Below, in pieces: positions 48,327 through 59,147 of a stretch of 64,000 bases of DNA. Each line of letters starts with the position of its first letter. Position 1 is the stretch's first letter. This DNA comes from Seison nebaliae. Taxonomy: Eukaryota > Rotifera > Pararotatoria > Seisonacea > Seisonidae. The notes under the pieces were generated by a model. It had not been told where the DNA came from, made no database searches, and was given only the letters and a program-made list of their open reading frames with translations. Made by a program: the position numbers and the translations under genes. The stretch lies in the NCBI GenBank assembly GCA_023231475.1, contig JALJEE010000149.1, positions 62,001 to 126,000 of the forward strand, read 5' to 3'.

Positions 48327-50349
48327 ATGGAAAAAGAAGAAAATGTCACAAGTTCTTTTTTCACAAATACTTAAAATTACCTTTTATATTTGTAGAGGAG
48401 AATAAGACAAAGAATGAAGATGGTATATTAATTTTAAAAAAAAATTTAAATATTTAAATTATTTAGGAGATGAGCAAAATCGAATATCGTTCCAATCGGA
48501 AAATAAGCAAGATAAAGTGTTTGGGAAGAAATCGCTCAAATTCAGTGATTCGAGTACTACTATTGATCGATATGAAAACATAAATAAGGATAAGGGAAGA
48601 TTAACATCGAAAACAGGAAAAAGACAGTCGAGAGATATATATGGCGAAGAAAAGAGAAAATGGAGAAGTTCGTTTGAACATGTCAGATATAAGAAGGAAT
48701 CGGTTGGAAGAATTAGTGAGAATTTGGTGATTGTTCCAAAATCGATTGGGAGGAAATCGAAATCGAAAACGAATAACAAACCGAAAAAAGTTACACTCAA
48801 AAGAAAAGATGTATCTGATCATAGTATAGCATTAACGTCGTCAATTGATATGGATACATTTGAAAGAACACCAGAAAGTACTAGTTCGGAAAGAATGGAT
48901 CCCAGTTCATTAATGGAAGAAATAAATGTTGATGAGAGTGACTTGAACAGAATTGACAAGAAAGAAACAGAACTTAATGAACAAGAACTCCAATTCAAGA
49001 AGACATTCAATGAAGATATTAGAGAGTCGTTAATTAAAATCAAAAATTCTTTATCGTCCGAACATGTTAATCATCGTCCTTTGACACGATTGGCATCCAA
49101 CGAATTGCTCGAAAGTATCGGACATCAATTATCACAAAATGATTCTAATAACAGTCAACAACCGATAAGTGTCGACATTGAATCAGAAATTGAGAATGAA
49201 ATCGAAGCAAATGTTTCAAAAGTTCTAGAGGAGAATAATCAAAAAAATAAATCTTCCAAAACAGAAGACAACTCAAACACAACCAACACAAGAGGAACTA
49301 GAAGAAAATCGAATGAGAAATTTCTTTCGCCCTTCAAAATTGGGAAAGCGAGAAAAGTTTCTTCTTATGAATATTATGATAATTACGATACGGAAACAAA
49401 TACAGATTCTGAAAGTGATTCTGAAAATGAAACAGGAAACGATTCTGACAGTAAAACAGAAAACTTTCCAACAACATCAGGAACCGATTCAAAATCGAAA
49501 ACAGACAAAAATTCAAAACCAGAACCAGAACCAGAACCAGAATCGAAAGAAAAATCGGGAAACTATTCAGAACGAGAATCAAAAAAAGAATCGAAAGGAA
49601 AAGAAGAAAAAAATTCAGAAAAAGAAAGAGAAGAAAAATCGGAAAAAGAAACGAAAACATTAACGGGAAAATTTTTAGAAAAAAATTTGGAAAAAAAATT
49701 GAAAGAAACAAAAAAAGAAGAGAAAAATGGAACAGAAACAGAAAATTCAAGTGAAGAAGAATCGTTTGATAATTCACATACGTCAAATTTACCGACGTCT
49801 GGTGTGACGGATAAAACGTCATCGATTAATGAATTACCTGATGAGAATTATAAACAAGTTGAATTTGTTTCATTTTCGGAGAGTGAATTAAAAATACCTG
49901 AGAGTCATGATATGTCTTCGGAACTGGATAGAAATAAAGTATACACTAAATATGGAATTCCATCCGGTGCCATACGAGTCTCATATCAGAAATTGGATGA
50001 TAATGTAAGTAATTTCACCAAATCGGATGTTGTTGATTTGGTAGGTGAGACGTTGAGTAATACGATGAATGACGCCACATCAATAGAACAACATAATTCA
50101 TTGGATGATGTTGAAGGTGAGAATCCTCTTCTGACGAAAATCGATGGAGGTCGACGAAGTTCTAGTTCGATTTTGAAGTCACCTAAACATCAAAAAAATG
50201 AAGTTTCTGAGAAACGTTCCGTTTCATTTAAAGAATCAGTGACAGTTCTCGAATATGAACATGAGAATCGAACGGAAAGTCTTCATGACGAAGGCGATTA
50301 TGGAAAAGAGAAAGATTTGAATTCGGACGAATTTACGCTTTATTTGTAA
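48327..50349 (+). CDS. Low-complexity charged protein with SILK and RVxF motifs
   Basis: Three exons give 644 aa: 48327-48351, 48396-48422, 48467-50349; the first two exons are tiny (25 and 27 nt) and rest only on frame and splice-site logic. I do not recognise the family. The centre (about residues 300-430) is Glu/Lys/Ser/Thr rich with a (PE)4 run and many KE pairs, probably disordered or single-helix. Near the C-terminus, SSILKSP is followed about 15 residues later by KRSVSFKESV. SILK plus RVxF is the paired docking arrangement of protein phosphatase 1 regulators such as KNL1 and RIF1 (family knowledge), so PP1 binding is plausible. The frame antisense to the centre (49334-49822) is a compositional shadow. 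Confidence 0.65.
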
Positions 50350-50431
50350 ATAGTTTTTTCAAAAAAATTTTTTTAAATAAAATTTTCCTCAAACTCTCAA
50401 ACATTTTTATAGTTTCTGATGATAATTTGAA

Positions 50432-51631
50432 TTATATTCGTATACGTTCCACTAATGATGATACGTCGGTGATGAATTTACTGAATTTGAGAGAATTGGA
50501 AGAACCGGGAACAAACGAATTTTTATCGATGGCACTCTAACAATAAATGGAATTAACGGGGAAGAAATGAAAAAGAAAACGATTGAAAGGAATTCGATGG
50601 TGGTTTGATTTCGATCATAAACGTAATTATTCGTCGTTTCATTTCGAAGAATTTGTTCCAATTCATAAAGTGATCGAAATGTTTTCGGTATAAGTGAGTG
50701 AAGTAGAGTGAATGTCGGCATAATGGGATCATTATGAATTCCATAAAGGAAATGTGTTTGTGTACTAATCGGCTCGTACGTTGCCAATAAGTTCGCTATA
50801 ATTTTATTCAATTCATCCAAATAGAGTGAAACAATTCGATTTAATTCTCTGAGGAGATAATCGATATTTTTATGAGTAGAATCGATATCGCGTTTATTAC
50901 AAATGAGGAAGATTTCGGGTAATAAAGGAATTCCATTTTGATTCTCTTCGTCTAATAATAATCGAGAGTATCTACTAATAATCATCAGTAACGATTGATT
51001 AAAATGATAGTTGATAAAACAACCAACTGATCTGATTCAGTTCCATATTCGTCTGAATTAATATCGTTCATAATCACTGATGCTTCATCTCTTCTTTTCT
51101 CCGTAACGGAAAGTTGTGATTGTAATTTAAATTTAAAGATGGATAATTTGAATAAAAAGAATTCTCGTAGCCATGTAAATAAATTGGTTGCTGATCTCCA
51201 ATTACTCAAATCGAATACTAAAATTATACCTGAATTGAATTTTGTCAAATCTATTTGATTCATGAAGAAAAAGGAACCGGAAACACCTGAATAATAACAG
51301 GAACGAGATAATTTGTATGTTTGTCCACCACCGACATCATGCAACTGAACGGAAATAAATGACGTTGTAGAACATTCATTCTTTAACACAATCTCCAATG
51401 AAACAAATTGAAATGAGATCTAGAAAATAAAGATATGGTCAAACTTTATGATTTATTTGACATCCGATTGTGGGACTGATATGTTTGGGGAGGAAACCAT
51501 CACACAACAAATGAGAAATACATGTCTTACCCACTCCTAAGAAATGAAGGTTTTTTTTTATGGGAAGAAAAAAGTGAACCGGAGTCACCTAATAGGAGTA
51601 TCTTAATCTCATTTACCGTATTCAAATTCAT
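50432..51631 (-). CDS. RABL3: RABL3-type small GTPase
   Basis: Six exons give 318 aa (human 236), in order 51580-51631, 51445-51536, 51278-51392, 51028-51229, 50581-50971, 50432-50536. RABL3 is an atypical Ras-superfamily GTPase lacking C-terminal lipidation. G1 appears as ILLLGDSGVGKT only after the first intron is removed; then TIGC, G3 LHDVGGG, YYSGVSGIILVFDLSN (human FYNSVNGIILVHDLTN), G4 CNKRD, and GSSNSLKFSKFI (human GSSNAVKLSRFF). No C-terminal prenylation Cys is present, as in RABL3. Extra length lies in inserts around residues 120-155 and after G4. The third intron (52 nt) uses a GGAG acceptor chosen because it restores family spacing. Confidence 0.86.
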
Positions 51632-52661
51632 CTAATCATAATCGTTATTGTTGTAAAATGTGAATGACAAGTTACTCTCTCATATAATAATACGTTTCAT
51701 TCAAGATTTTTACTTCATTGACAATTTAGACAGTATCACAAAAATTCATTATTCTTTATTATGTCTTTTATTTCATACAGTGAATTAAAATGATGATATT
51801 CAATGTAAAAGCTTTTATAAATTTTTTTTTAAACAATTTCTCATAATCTTGTAAAATATTGTGGTGTAATATCATTTAATATTAATCTTTCCATTTATTA
51901 TTGGAAATATTTTATATCAATTAATTAATTTTATGAAACTTCAATAATTTTGAATTTTGAACTAAATTCCTATCTCTGACCCAAACTTTCAATAAGATAT
52001 TTATAATTGAACAATAATAGATTATTATTATAAGATAATCAATTTTATTTTAGTTTTGAATAAATCGATTAATAAAGTTTAAAATATTCTAGTTTACCTA
52101 TAATAAATAACAAATACTATTTAAATACAAATATCTAATTCTTATTCAATGTAATAACTGAGAGGGAGAATGAATTAATTGATTTTGAAAAGTTAATAAT
52201 TAATCGTAATAATATAATTATAAATTTGATTATCTTCTCGTCTTTCCGTATTAAATTGAGTTGTGAATTGAGAGTTTATTTGTTGTTTATCAATGATTAC
52301 TACTCCACAATGTTCGTATATATTTCTGATGTGAATGTTTATTTGAAATAAGTACTAAATAATGACTAGATGACTGGTTGTTATTAATGGTTTTGATTAA
52401 AAACATTTGTAACACCATCGACACTCCACGTAAAACGAACGAGGAAGGAGAGCACAACATTTTCAAATAACGAACAAATCAGCTAAACATTTGATGAGGG
52501 TAACATCTGATTGATATGATTTATTTCGAGTGAAGATTCGTGAGATTTCACATTTGAATTCGAAGTTTTTCTTTTTAGTCAATTATTTTTTTTAGTTTCT
52601 TTCATTTCCAATAGTCGTGTAGTGGAACGTGAAGAAACGTATCGAGTTGCATTATTTTCTT
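51632..52661. other. Divergent intergenic region RABL3/ENTPD
   Basis: 1 kb of AT-rich DNA between two outward-facing genes. I see no reading frame, repeat or RNA gene. It probably contains both promoters. Confidence 0.5.
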
Positions 52662-54487
52662 ATGATCGACAACTTAAGTGAACTGGGAAAAGAAACGGCG
52701 CAAATCACAGGGAATGGACGAAGGACAAAATTGAAGAAATCTCAGGAAGACGTCAGTGAATTAGGAGAGTATACAAGTGGTATGGGAGATAATATTCGTA
52801 TTAAGCGATTGGGACTCGATTGGAAATGGGGAACATTAGGACAACATTATCTCAAATCGACATATCAAGCTAAACGACTAAATCGATTGACGAAGAAAAT
52901 GATATTGTCATTAGTTCTCATACTTTTCATTTTGTTTCTGTTGATTAAACATAATAAAATTCCGGATAATGTTCGAATACCTGGAGAGAAATATGCGGTC
53001 ATAATCGATGCCGGATCGACCGGTTCTCGATTGCACGCTTTCCATTTTATCCAAGATCCCAAACAATGTTAGTTAATTAATTTTCATTATCAATTATTGA
53101 TAATTGATTTCAGTTCCATCATTTGTGTTAGTGAACGATTTCTTCAAACCAAGTAAACCAGGATTATCTGCCTTCGCACACAACATTCCAGGAGTTTAAA
53201 TATTTTTAATTTTAATTATCTTTTTATATTATTGGAAGGCAGTTGAAAGTATCGAGAAATTGATGATGAAGGCGAATAATCATCTTCCAAGACATTCCTT
53301 TCCAAATCCTGATTGTTCTCAAATCTCCGAACCATTTTCATGTCAGAAAAATGTTCCTTTGACATTAAAAGCTACTGCTGGTCTCCGTTTACTTCCTGCA
53401 CATGCTGCTGATGATATTCTAGATGCAGTTTTCATTTCTATTTTTTTTATCATATTTTTCAATTTGTCAAAGTTGAAACATCGATTTGCTCAAACGACTT
53501 ATTTCCTCGATAATGTCAATGAGAGTGCGGAGATATTGAATTCGAAAGATGAAGGTATATTCGCATGGATCACTATTAATTATCTTCTCCACAAACTCCA
53601 CAATTCGAAAGAGACAGTGGCAATTTTGGATTTGGGAGGAGGGAGTGGACAAATCACTTTCGCTCATCCACATCGTATCTCCGATAATGCACAACGAATG
53701 GTACAATATTCGTTCTTTGGGAAGAATTTCCAATTATTCTCTCACAGTTATTTGGGATTAGGTTTAATGATTAGTCGTTTCCATATTCTGGTAAATGGAG
53801 AATCAGAGAAAACGAGTCATCATCAATGTCTCATTGGGAATGGTCATTTCTTTTATCAAACATCTAAAATATTCGGAGAGTTCATTTCTTTTCAAATTCA
53901 TTTTATTATGAATTTTCAGATATCGAGTTATTGATGATCGTGTCATGAAATGTGACAAAGAAATCGTTCAATATATTATGGAAATGAAACGCAGTTTGCA
54001 AACGGAATATCTTCCTGAGAATATTAGATTCAATGAAGAAACTGTCTATGAACAACAAAAGACAATTCTTCATTCATTCTCTTATACTTATGACGTGGCT
54101 GTCGATGCCGGATTAGTACCAGGTTATTTTGAAAATTTAAATATAAATAATTTCATTCTTTCAATTTGAAGAAAGAAGTTCCGGTAAATTAGTTCGACCA
54201 ATCGAATTTTATAAGAAAGCGAAAGAATTGTGCAATTCCGTCAATCAAGATCATCCATTTCTTTGCTTCGATTTATTGTATGTTTATAATCTTTTTACGA
54301 AAGTAGCAGGAATTGATGATCGATCACCAATTTATGTTATCTTCTTCATTCAATTTTCTTCTTCATATTTTTATTTATTTTCCAGATTTGTAAACAAATC
54401 GACAACACAGAAATCAGTTGGGCATTAGGTGCCGCTTTCAATTTACTTTCAAAACAACAACATTTCTCAGAAGACGATGATGTTTGA
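52662..54487 (+). CDS. ENTPD5/6-like ecto/Golgi nucleoside diphosphatase
   Basis: Seven exons give 516 aa: 52662-53067, 53114-53193, 53239-53427, 53473-53879, 53920-54122, 54172-54335, 54386-54487. A single membrane segment (about residues 86-103, MILSLVLILFILFLLI) after a basic cytosolic tail makes it a type II membrane protein. Apyrase conserved regions follow: IIDAGSTGSRLHAF, LKATAGLRLL, DEGIFAWITINYLL, DLGGGSGQITF and ISWALGAAFN. The absence of a second membrane segment and the last motif point to the ENTPD5/6 group, which hydrolyses UDP/GDP in the ER or Golgi lumen to support glycosylation. DLGGGS is followed by Gly where Thr is usual. Acceptors GAAG and AAAG occur in three introns. Confidence 0.9.
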
Positions 54488-54699
54488 AAAAAATAATTTT
54501 TATAAATTTCATTCAATTCTTTCTTTTGATGATAATTCGTTTTTCTTTAAGCAAATTACACCGTCCTTATTTATCTTCCATCATTTCATTCATAATAGAA
54601 TATCTTCTTCGTTTCATTCATTTCATTAATATTAATTTTCTTTTTCGAATAAATTATTGTAAACCTTTAAATTACTATAAAACCATATTGAAAATGTAA

Positions 54700-56320
54700 T
54701 TAATTTATTCGATCACCTCTCTCATTGAAAAGTTGATAATATTCTCTTAATTGATCGATTGGAATAATTGATTCCATTCTCAAATTATTCACAACGAAAT
54801 TCTTCTTCATTGGCAACAACCAATTATATGTTTCTTCATATTTATCTGAAATATAAGACATAGGATTACATGGAACAGTAAATCGATATCCGTCCAGAAT
54901 TGCTGTACATAAATTAGAAGGAAATTTGTGAAAAATTTCTCTGTTATTTGAACAAATGAAAATCTCTCACAGAAATATTTAAAAGAAACTTATAAATCGT
55001 ATCATCCGTCTGATAAGGAGATTTTAAAGTGAAACGATCGTTCGATTGGAAAAATGTTAAATCGAAATAATGCTCGTTCAATCTGGAAACTAAACGATAT
55101 TCAAACATTCCGTTTTTCTTCATAAAATTTTTGAAAATTTCAATTGAAGAAATAAAAATTGAAACTTTTCCCAAAATGATATTGATGAATAATTTAGCTT
55201 TATTTTTCCGAAACATTCGAAATTTCCTTTCTAAAACATCTCGAATTAATGGATATTGTTCGGCGAATAATCCATAATCCCAATCTAATGTATATTTGAT
55301 CATATCTCCTTCACGATACCATCCTGAAGAATTTAAAAAAGAAAATTTTAGAATTAGAAAGAATAAACCTAAAATTGTACCACCATCCAACCAAATATGG
55401 ACACCAAATCGATTGAGTAAACGTTTCAAATAATATGCGACTAAAAGTGTCGTCCGTCTCTCCAAATGACGTTTCATGGAAATGGAAATATTTAAATAAT
55501 TTGTCAATATTTTGAAATTGTTACAATACGGTACAATTAGTTGTGATTCACTCAAATCGAATTTATACAATTTTGGAGATATGGGAATGTTAAACTGATT
55601 TCCTTCATATTCGAAAACTTCAAATTCGAAGTTGCTAATCGCTGTCGAATAAGAACCGAATGTTAGTTGAATTTTGAACGAAAGTTCATTCAATTCTTTC
55701 AAGAATTTCTTAGAAAATGGTGCAATTCGATAATAAGTTCTCTCGTTAATCAATGTCACTAAATGAATGAAAAATTGGTTTGTTTCATCGATAAATAGAA
55801 TATGATCGAAATAAGAAGAATTTCCAATTATTTCTCGATCGTAATAAACATTTCCATTACATTCAATATCCACATGAACTGATGAAGTAATAAATTTTAA
55901 ATATCGGAAATTTCCCAATAATTTTCTGACGTATACTGATGTATTTACATCGATACCGAAAATGTACGAGTTCCGAAATGATTTTAAAATGTCTCCCACA
56001 TTCAAATTATTTGGAAGATAAGAATCTTCTAGTTCGATATCTTTCATCAATTCCTCATAATGTTCAGTAAATTGATTTTTATCTTCAAAATTTTCATTCA
56101 CATAATGACGTCTCTGAAAAACCTTCCGTTTTCTTTTCTTACTAATATCAATTTTCTCCAACATATCAATATGAATCATGAAAAATTTAGAAATTCCACA
56201 TCGTTTCCCAATCTCCAAAAATTTCTCTAAAATCATCAAATTTCTCCGGTGATTTATCGATTGATTGATGAGTAAAAAACAAATTACAAATATAATTAAA
56301 CAGATGAAATATTTTTTCAT
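54700..56320 (-). CDS. FKTN: Fukutin-like LicD-family glycosyl/phosphotransferase
   Basis: Three exons give 508 aa: 55369-56320, 54990-55323, 54700-54940. I start at the Met directly before the membrane anchor (MKKYFICLIIFVICFLL), as in type II Golgi enzymes; the same frame has an ATG 36 codons upstream at 56428. The LicD/fukutin core is FGVHIWLDGGTILGWYREGD, then DWDYGLF (DxD-type metal site; human fukutin DVDLGIF), then FDLTFF, and near the end YRFTVPCNPMSYISDKY (human VHVPCETLEYIEANY). Fukutin adds ribitol-phosphate to alpha-dystroglycan O-mannose glycans. The 45-nt intron splits GG/WYRE and a 49-nt intron precedes the last exon; both start GTT. Orthology to FKTN is favoured over FKRP by the C-terminal block. 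Confidence 0.84.
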
Positions 56321-56744
56321 TTCCAAATTTTGAGAATATCTTATCAGAATAACGAGATATGAAATTGAATTGGAAAATTCTAAATTTTCTTTTATTCTGA
56401 TATTTATTCTGTTGAATTTGGTTGTCATGACAATTTTTTTTTAAACTTCATTTCTTTCTCTGGCGAAAGAAACGAAACATGCTATCAAATGTCCATGAGT
56501 TATTACTAAAATTAATGTTACGAAAATTTGTTTCAACCTTTTCAATCTTTCAATTTCTTGATTAGATGATTGGTAACAGTAAATATGAAAAGAAAATTTT
56601 TTAAAGAAATTTTATTTTGTAATTCATTAATTATGTCAACGAAAAAATTATAAAACAAGAAGAAGTAGAAAAGATATGAAATGTTTATTGATTGAAATGA
56701 TGTTGGAGTTCTTGGAAAGAAGGCACTTATTAACAATAGTATAA

Positions 56745-58661
56745 CTATTCACTGGGAAGTAATTGATTCTCCTTCTCATTTGATGAAATAATATCATTTA
56801 CTGAATTACACAATTTCTTTTGTGATGTGGCTTTATCGAAAAAATCTATAATTAATTTTCTTTTAACTCGAATTGGAGAGATGGAGAGACGTCGTTGGAA
56901 ACGATTAATTCGTTTCTCAATTTGATCTTTCTCTTCTCTCTCGTATATTTTGAAAAATAATTTATCATTGAATTGGATTCGAGCATTACGTGGCTCTTGT
57001 TCTTCTTCTGTTCGAATTGGAAATTTCGTAGAATTCTTCTTTAAAATTGAACCAGTTCGACTTGGCGTATGATTGAGTGAAGACGTCATCACTTCGACTG
57101 GTGTAAATCCATTCAATCCCGGATTGATTTTCAATGGAGTTGTTCTCAAATTAGTTTTCGTTTGAAGAATTTTCGTTTCGGTAAATGCATAAATTTTCCG
57201 TCGTTCTTTTTTGGTGGGTGTGGAAAATTGATCATTCTCTCCAGTTCTTTCTGGTGATATTTTTATCTCTATTTTATCTTTCGTCAATTTCTCATTTTGA
57301 AAATTTATTTTTTTCGGTTCAACATTTTCATCTGAAATAATTTCATTCGACAATTTTCTTATTGTTATCGATTGTGATTGAATTGATTGATTTGATTGAT
57401 AATCAGGAATTGTATCATCATATTCTGATTTCATTTCCTTATACATCAAATTTAATGATTCGTCAATTGTCGTTACAATTTCACATTTATCATCATCCGT
57501 CTCTTCTGCAGGTTTTAGAGATTGTAAATGATTTTTATTCAATTCTAAAAAAAGTAGAAATCGTTCACTGAATTTAGAAGAGATTCTCTTGTCGTTCAAT
57601 ATTGGGAGGAATTTTTCGATGAATAAAACGATTTTGTCATTTTGATGGAAATTGATGAAAATGTCAATTAGATTAAATGGATGAAATATTTGAGGAATGA
57701 TTTGCGTGTAGATCTTATCAGAAAGATCATCATTCAAATTTTTCAAAAATTCCACATTGAAACAATTTATCATTAAATCTTCCAAAATTCCCATGGATCC
57801 AACCGGTTTCCTATTCAAATATTTATTCCAAATAACATGTAACAAAGGAAGAAGATCGACAAGAATCACATGAATAATTTCATAAATTGAATAAATAATT
57901 TCTTTATTCTCATTATTCTCTTTCATTCCATCCAACAATGATTTATACAATTTCATCAAACCAACATCTAAATATTGTTTCAATTTTGCCGAAATCTTTT
58001 TCCTCAATTGAATTCGACACAATTTCACATACAAATTTACGATATCCATTAAAATATTCTCCGTCTGAGTTTTTAAGTGATGGTTGATGTCAAATTCGAA
58101 AATAAGACGTCTCAAAAAATGAATTACAATTCCAATTTCACAATATTCACATTTAGATAAATTTAATTGTCGATTTAAATATTTCACTATTTCCATCACC
58201 ATTCGCTGTGCGACTAATCTCTTCGGATTCGTCTTCGGGAAATAATCAGATATTTCGTCTTCATAAATCGATAAACTTTTCATAATATCGTCGAGATTCG
58301 TTAAATATGCCGGATTTTTTGACGAGCCGACTGATGATCTTATGATAAGATTTAATGAAATCTTAATAGAAATTAATAATCGATCGAAATGAATTTCATT
58401 CATTGGATAAATCTTCTCATTTCTCACATGTCTCAATTCGATCAATTCCCATTGGAGACTGAAACGGAAATATGATTTCAATTGAACATTAGTCAATGAT
58501 TCACCATCATTCATTTGTAATATCTTCTCATATTCCAACATCTGATCCTGACACATCAATTCCTCCACATGTTGTGTTGAATTGGGACAATTCTTTCGAT
58601 TGGATTCGTTTAATAATTTGAAATAATCTTTCACTTCTGATAATATGTCCTGCTCAATCAT
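56745..58661 (-). CDS. Uncharacterised 638-aa protein with SILK/RVxF-like motifs
   Basis: Single-exon frame; the first ATG (MIEQDILSEVKDYF) is used, although the frame is open 17 codons further. I do not recognise the family. Residues 1-390 are alpha-helical with regular hydrophobic spacing and could form HEAT-like helices. The rest is Ser/Thr/Lys/Glu rich and probably disordered, with possible proline-directed phosphorylation sites (SPER, STPTKKE, TTPLK, SISPIR). SILKK is followed 22 residues later by RIQF, again a possible PP1-docking pair. A basic cluster RRLSISPIRVKRK lies near the C-terminus. A nuclear, cell-cycle-related scaffold would fit, but that is speculation. Confidence 0.65.
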   Translation of the reverse strand: MIEQDILSEVKDYFKLLNESNRKNCPNSTQHVEELMCQDQMLEYEKILQMNDGESLTNVQLKSYFRFSLQWELIELRHVRNEKIYPMNEIHFDRLLISIKISLNLIIRSSVGSSKNPAYLTNLDDIMKSLSIYEDEISDYFPKTNPKRLVAQRMVMEIVKYLNRQLNLSKCEYCEIGIVIHFLRRLIFEFDINHHLKTQTENILMDIVNLYVKLCRIQLRKKISAKLKQYLDVGLMKLYKSLLDGMKENNENKEIIYSIYEIIHVILVDLLPLLHVIWNKYLNRKPVGSMGILEDLMINCFNVEFLKNLNDDLSDKIYTQIIPQIFHPFNLIDIFINFHQNDKIVLFIEKFLPILNDKRISSKFSERFLLFLELNKNHLQSLKPAEETDDDKCEIVTTIDESLNLMYKEMKSEYDDTIPDYQSNQSIQSQSITIRKLSNEIISDENVEPKKINFQNEKLTKDKIEIKISPERTGENDQFSTPTKKERRKIYAFTETKILQTKTNLRTTPLKINPGLNGFTPVEVMTSSLNHTPSRTGSILKKNSTKFPIRTEEEQEPRNARIQFNDKLFFKIYEREEKDQIEKRINRFQRRLSISPIRVKRKLIIDFFDKATSQKKLCNSVNDIISSNEKENQLLPSE

Positions 58662-59147
58662 AACGGTTAGGATTGGAGTAAATTTGGTGGACTGTAGAAA
58701 ATTACACGACAATTCTTTTCGATTGTTAAGCTAAAATTTGAAAAGTTTGATCATTTAACAATTCACTCAAAATACGAAAAGAAATTTGATTTATTTTTTC
58801 AATTTTTTGATTTCTCTAATGGACGAAATTTCTTTTTCATTTTTTTTCTAAAAATTCCGTTAATAAATCAATAATCATTTTCCTAAAATAATAAACAAAA
58901 ATTTTTTTATTTGTAAATTTAAATTTATCATGAATCGAAAAATTTTCGATTAATAAAATAATAGAAAAAAAAGATTATCAACAATCGACTTGAAGTTGAG
59001 ATTTGGATGAGAGAAAAAATATTTAAAAGAAAAAAGAAATGAATAGAAGAGAATTTAAAATATTAAAATATAAAAATTTTGGCTTAAACAAAATATCGTG
59101 TTTGAATAATAAGAAAAGAAAACAATTATTCCAGAAACGATAAGTCA
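58662..59147. other. Divergent intergenic region
   Basis: About 0.5 kb, very AT rich with long T and A runs, between the starts of two outward-facing uncharacterised genes. No feature is recognised apart from its likely role as a shared promoter region. Confidence 0.5.

Noticed and set aside
49334-49822. 162-codon minus-strand frame rich in Leu and Phe
   Set aside because: It is the antisense of a Lys/Glu/Asn-rich coding region and is explained by base composition.
51420-51444. 25-nt intron in RABL3 ending at TTTCTAG
   Set aside because: Too short to splice; using the GGAG acceptor further on gives a 52-nt intron and the family spacing.
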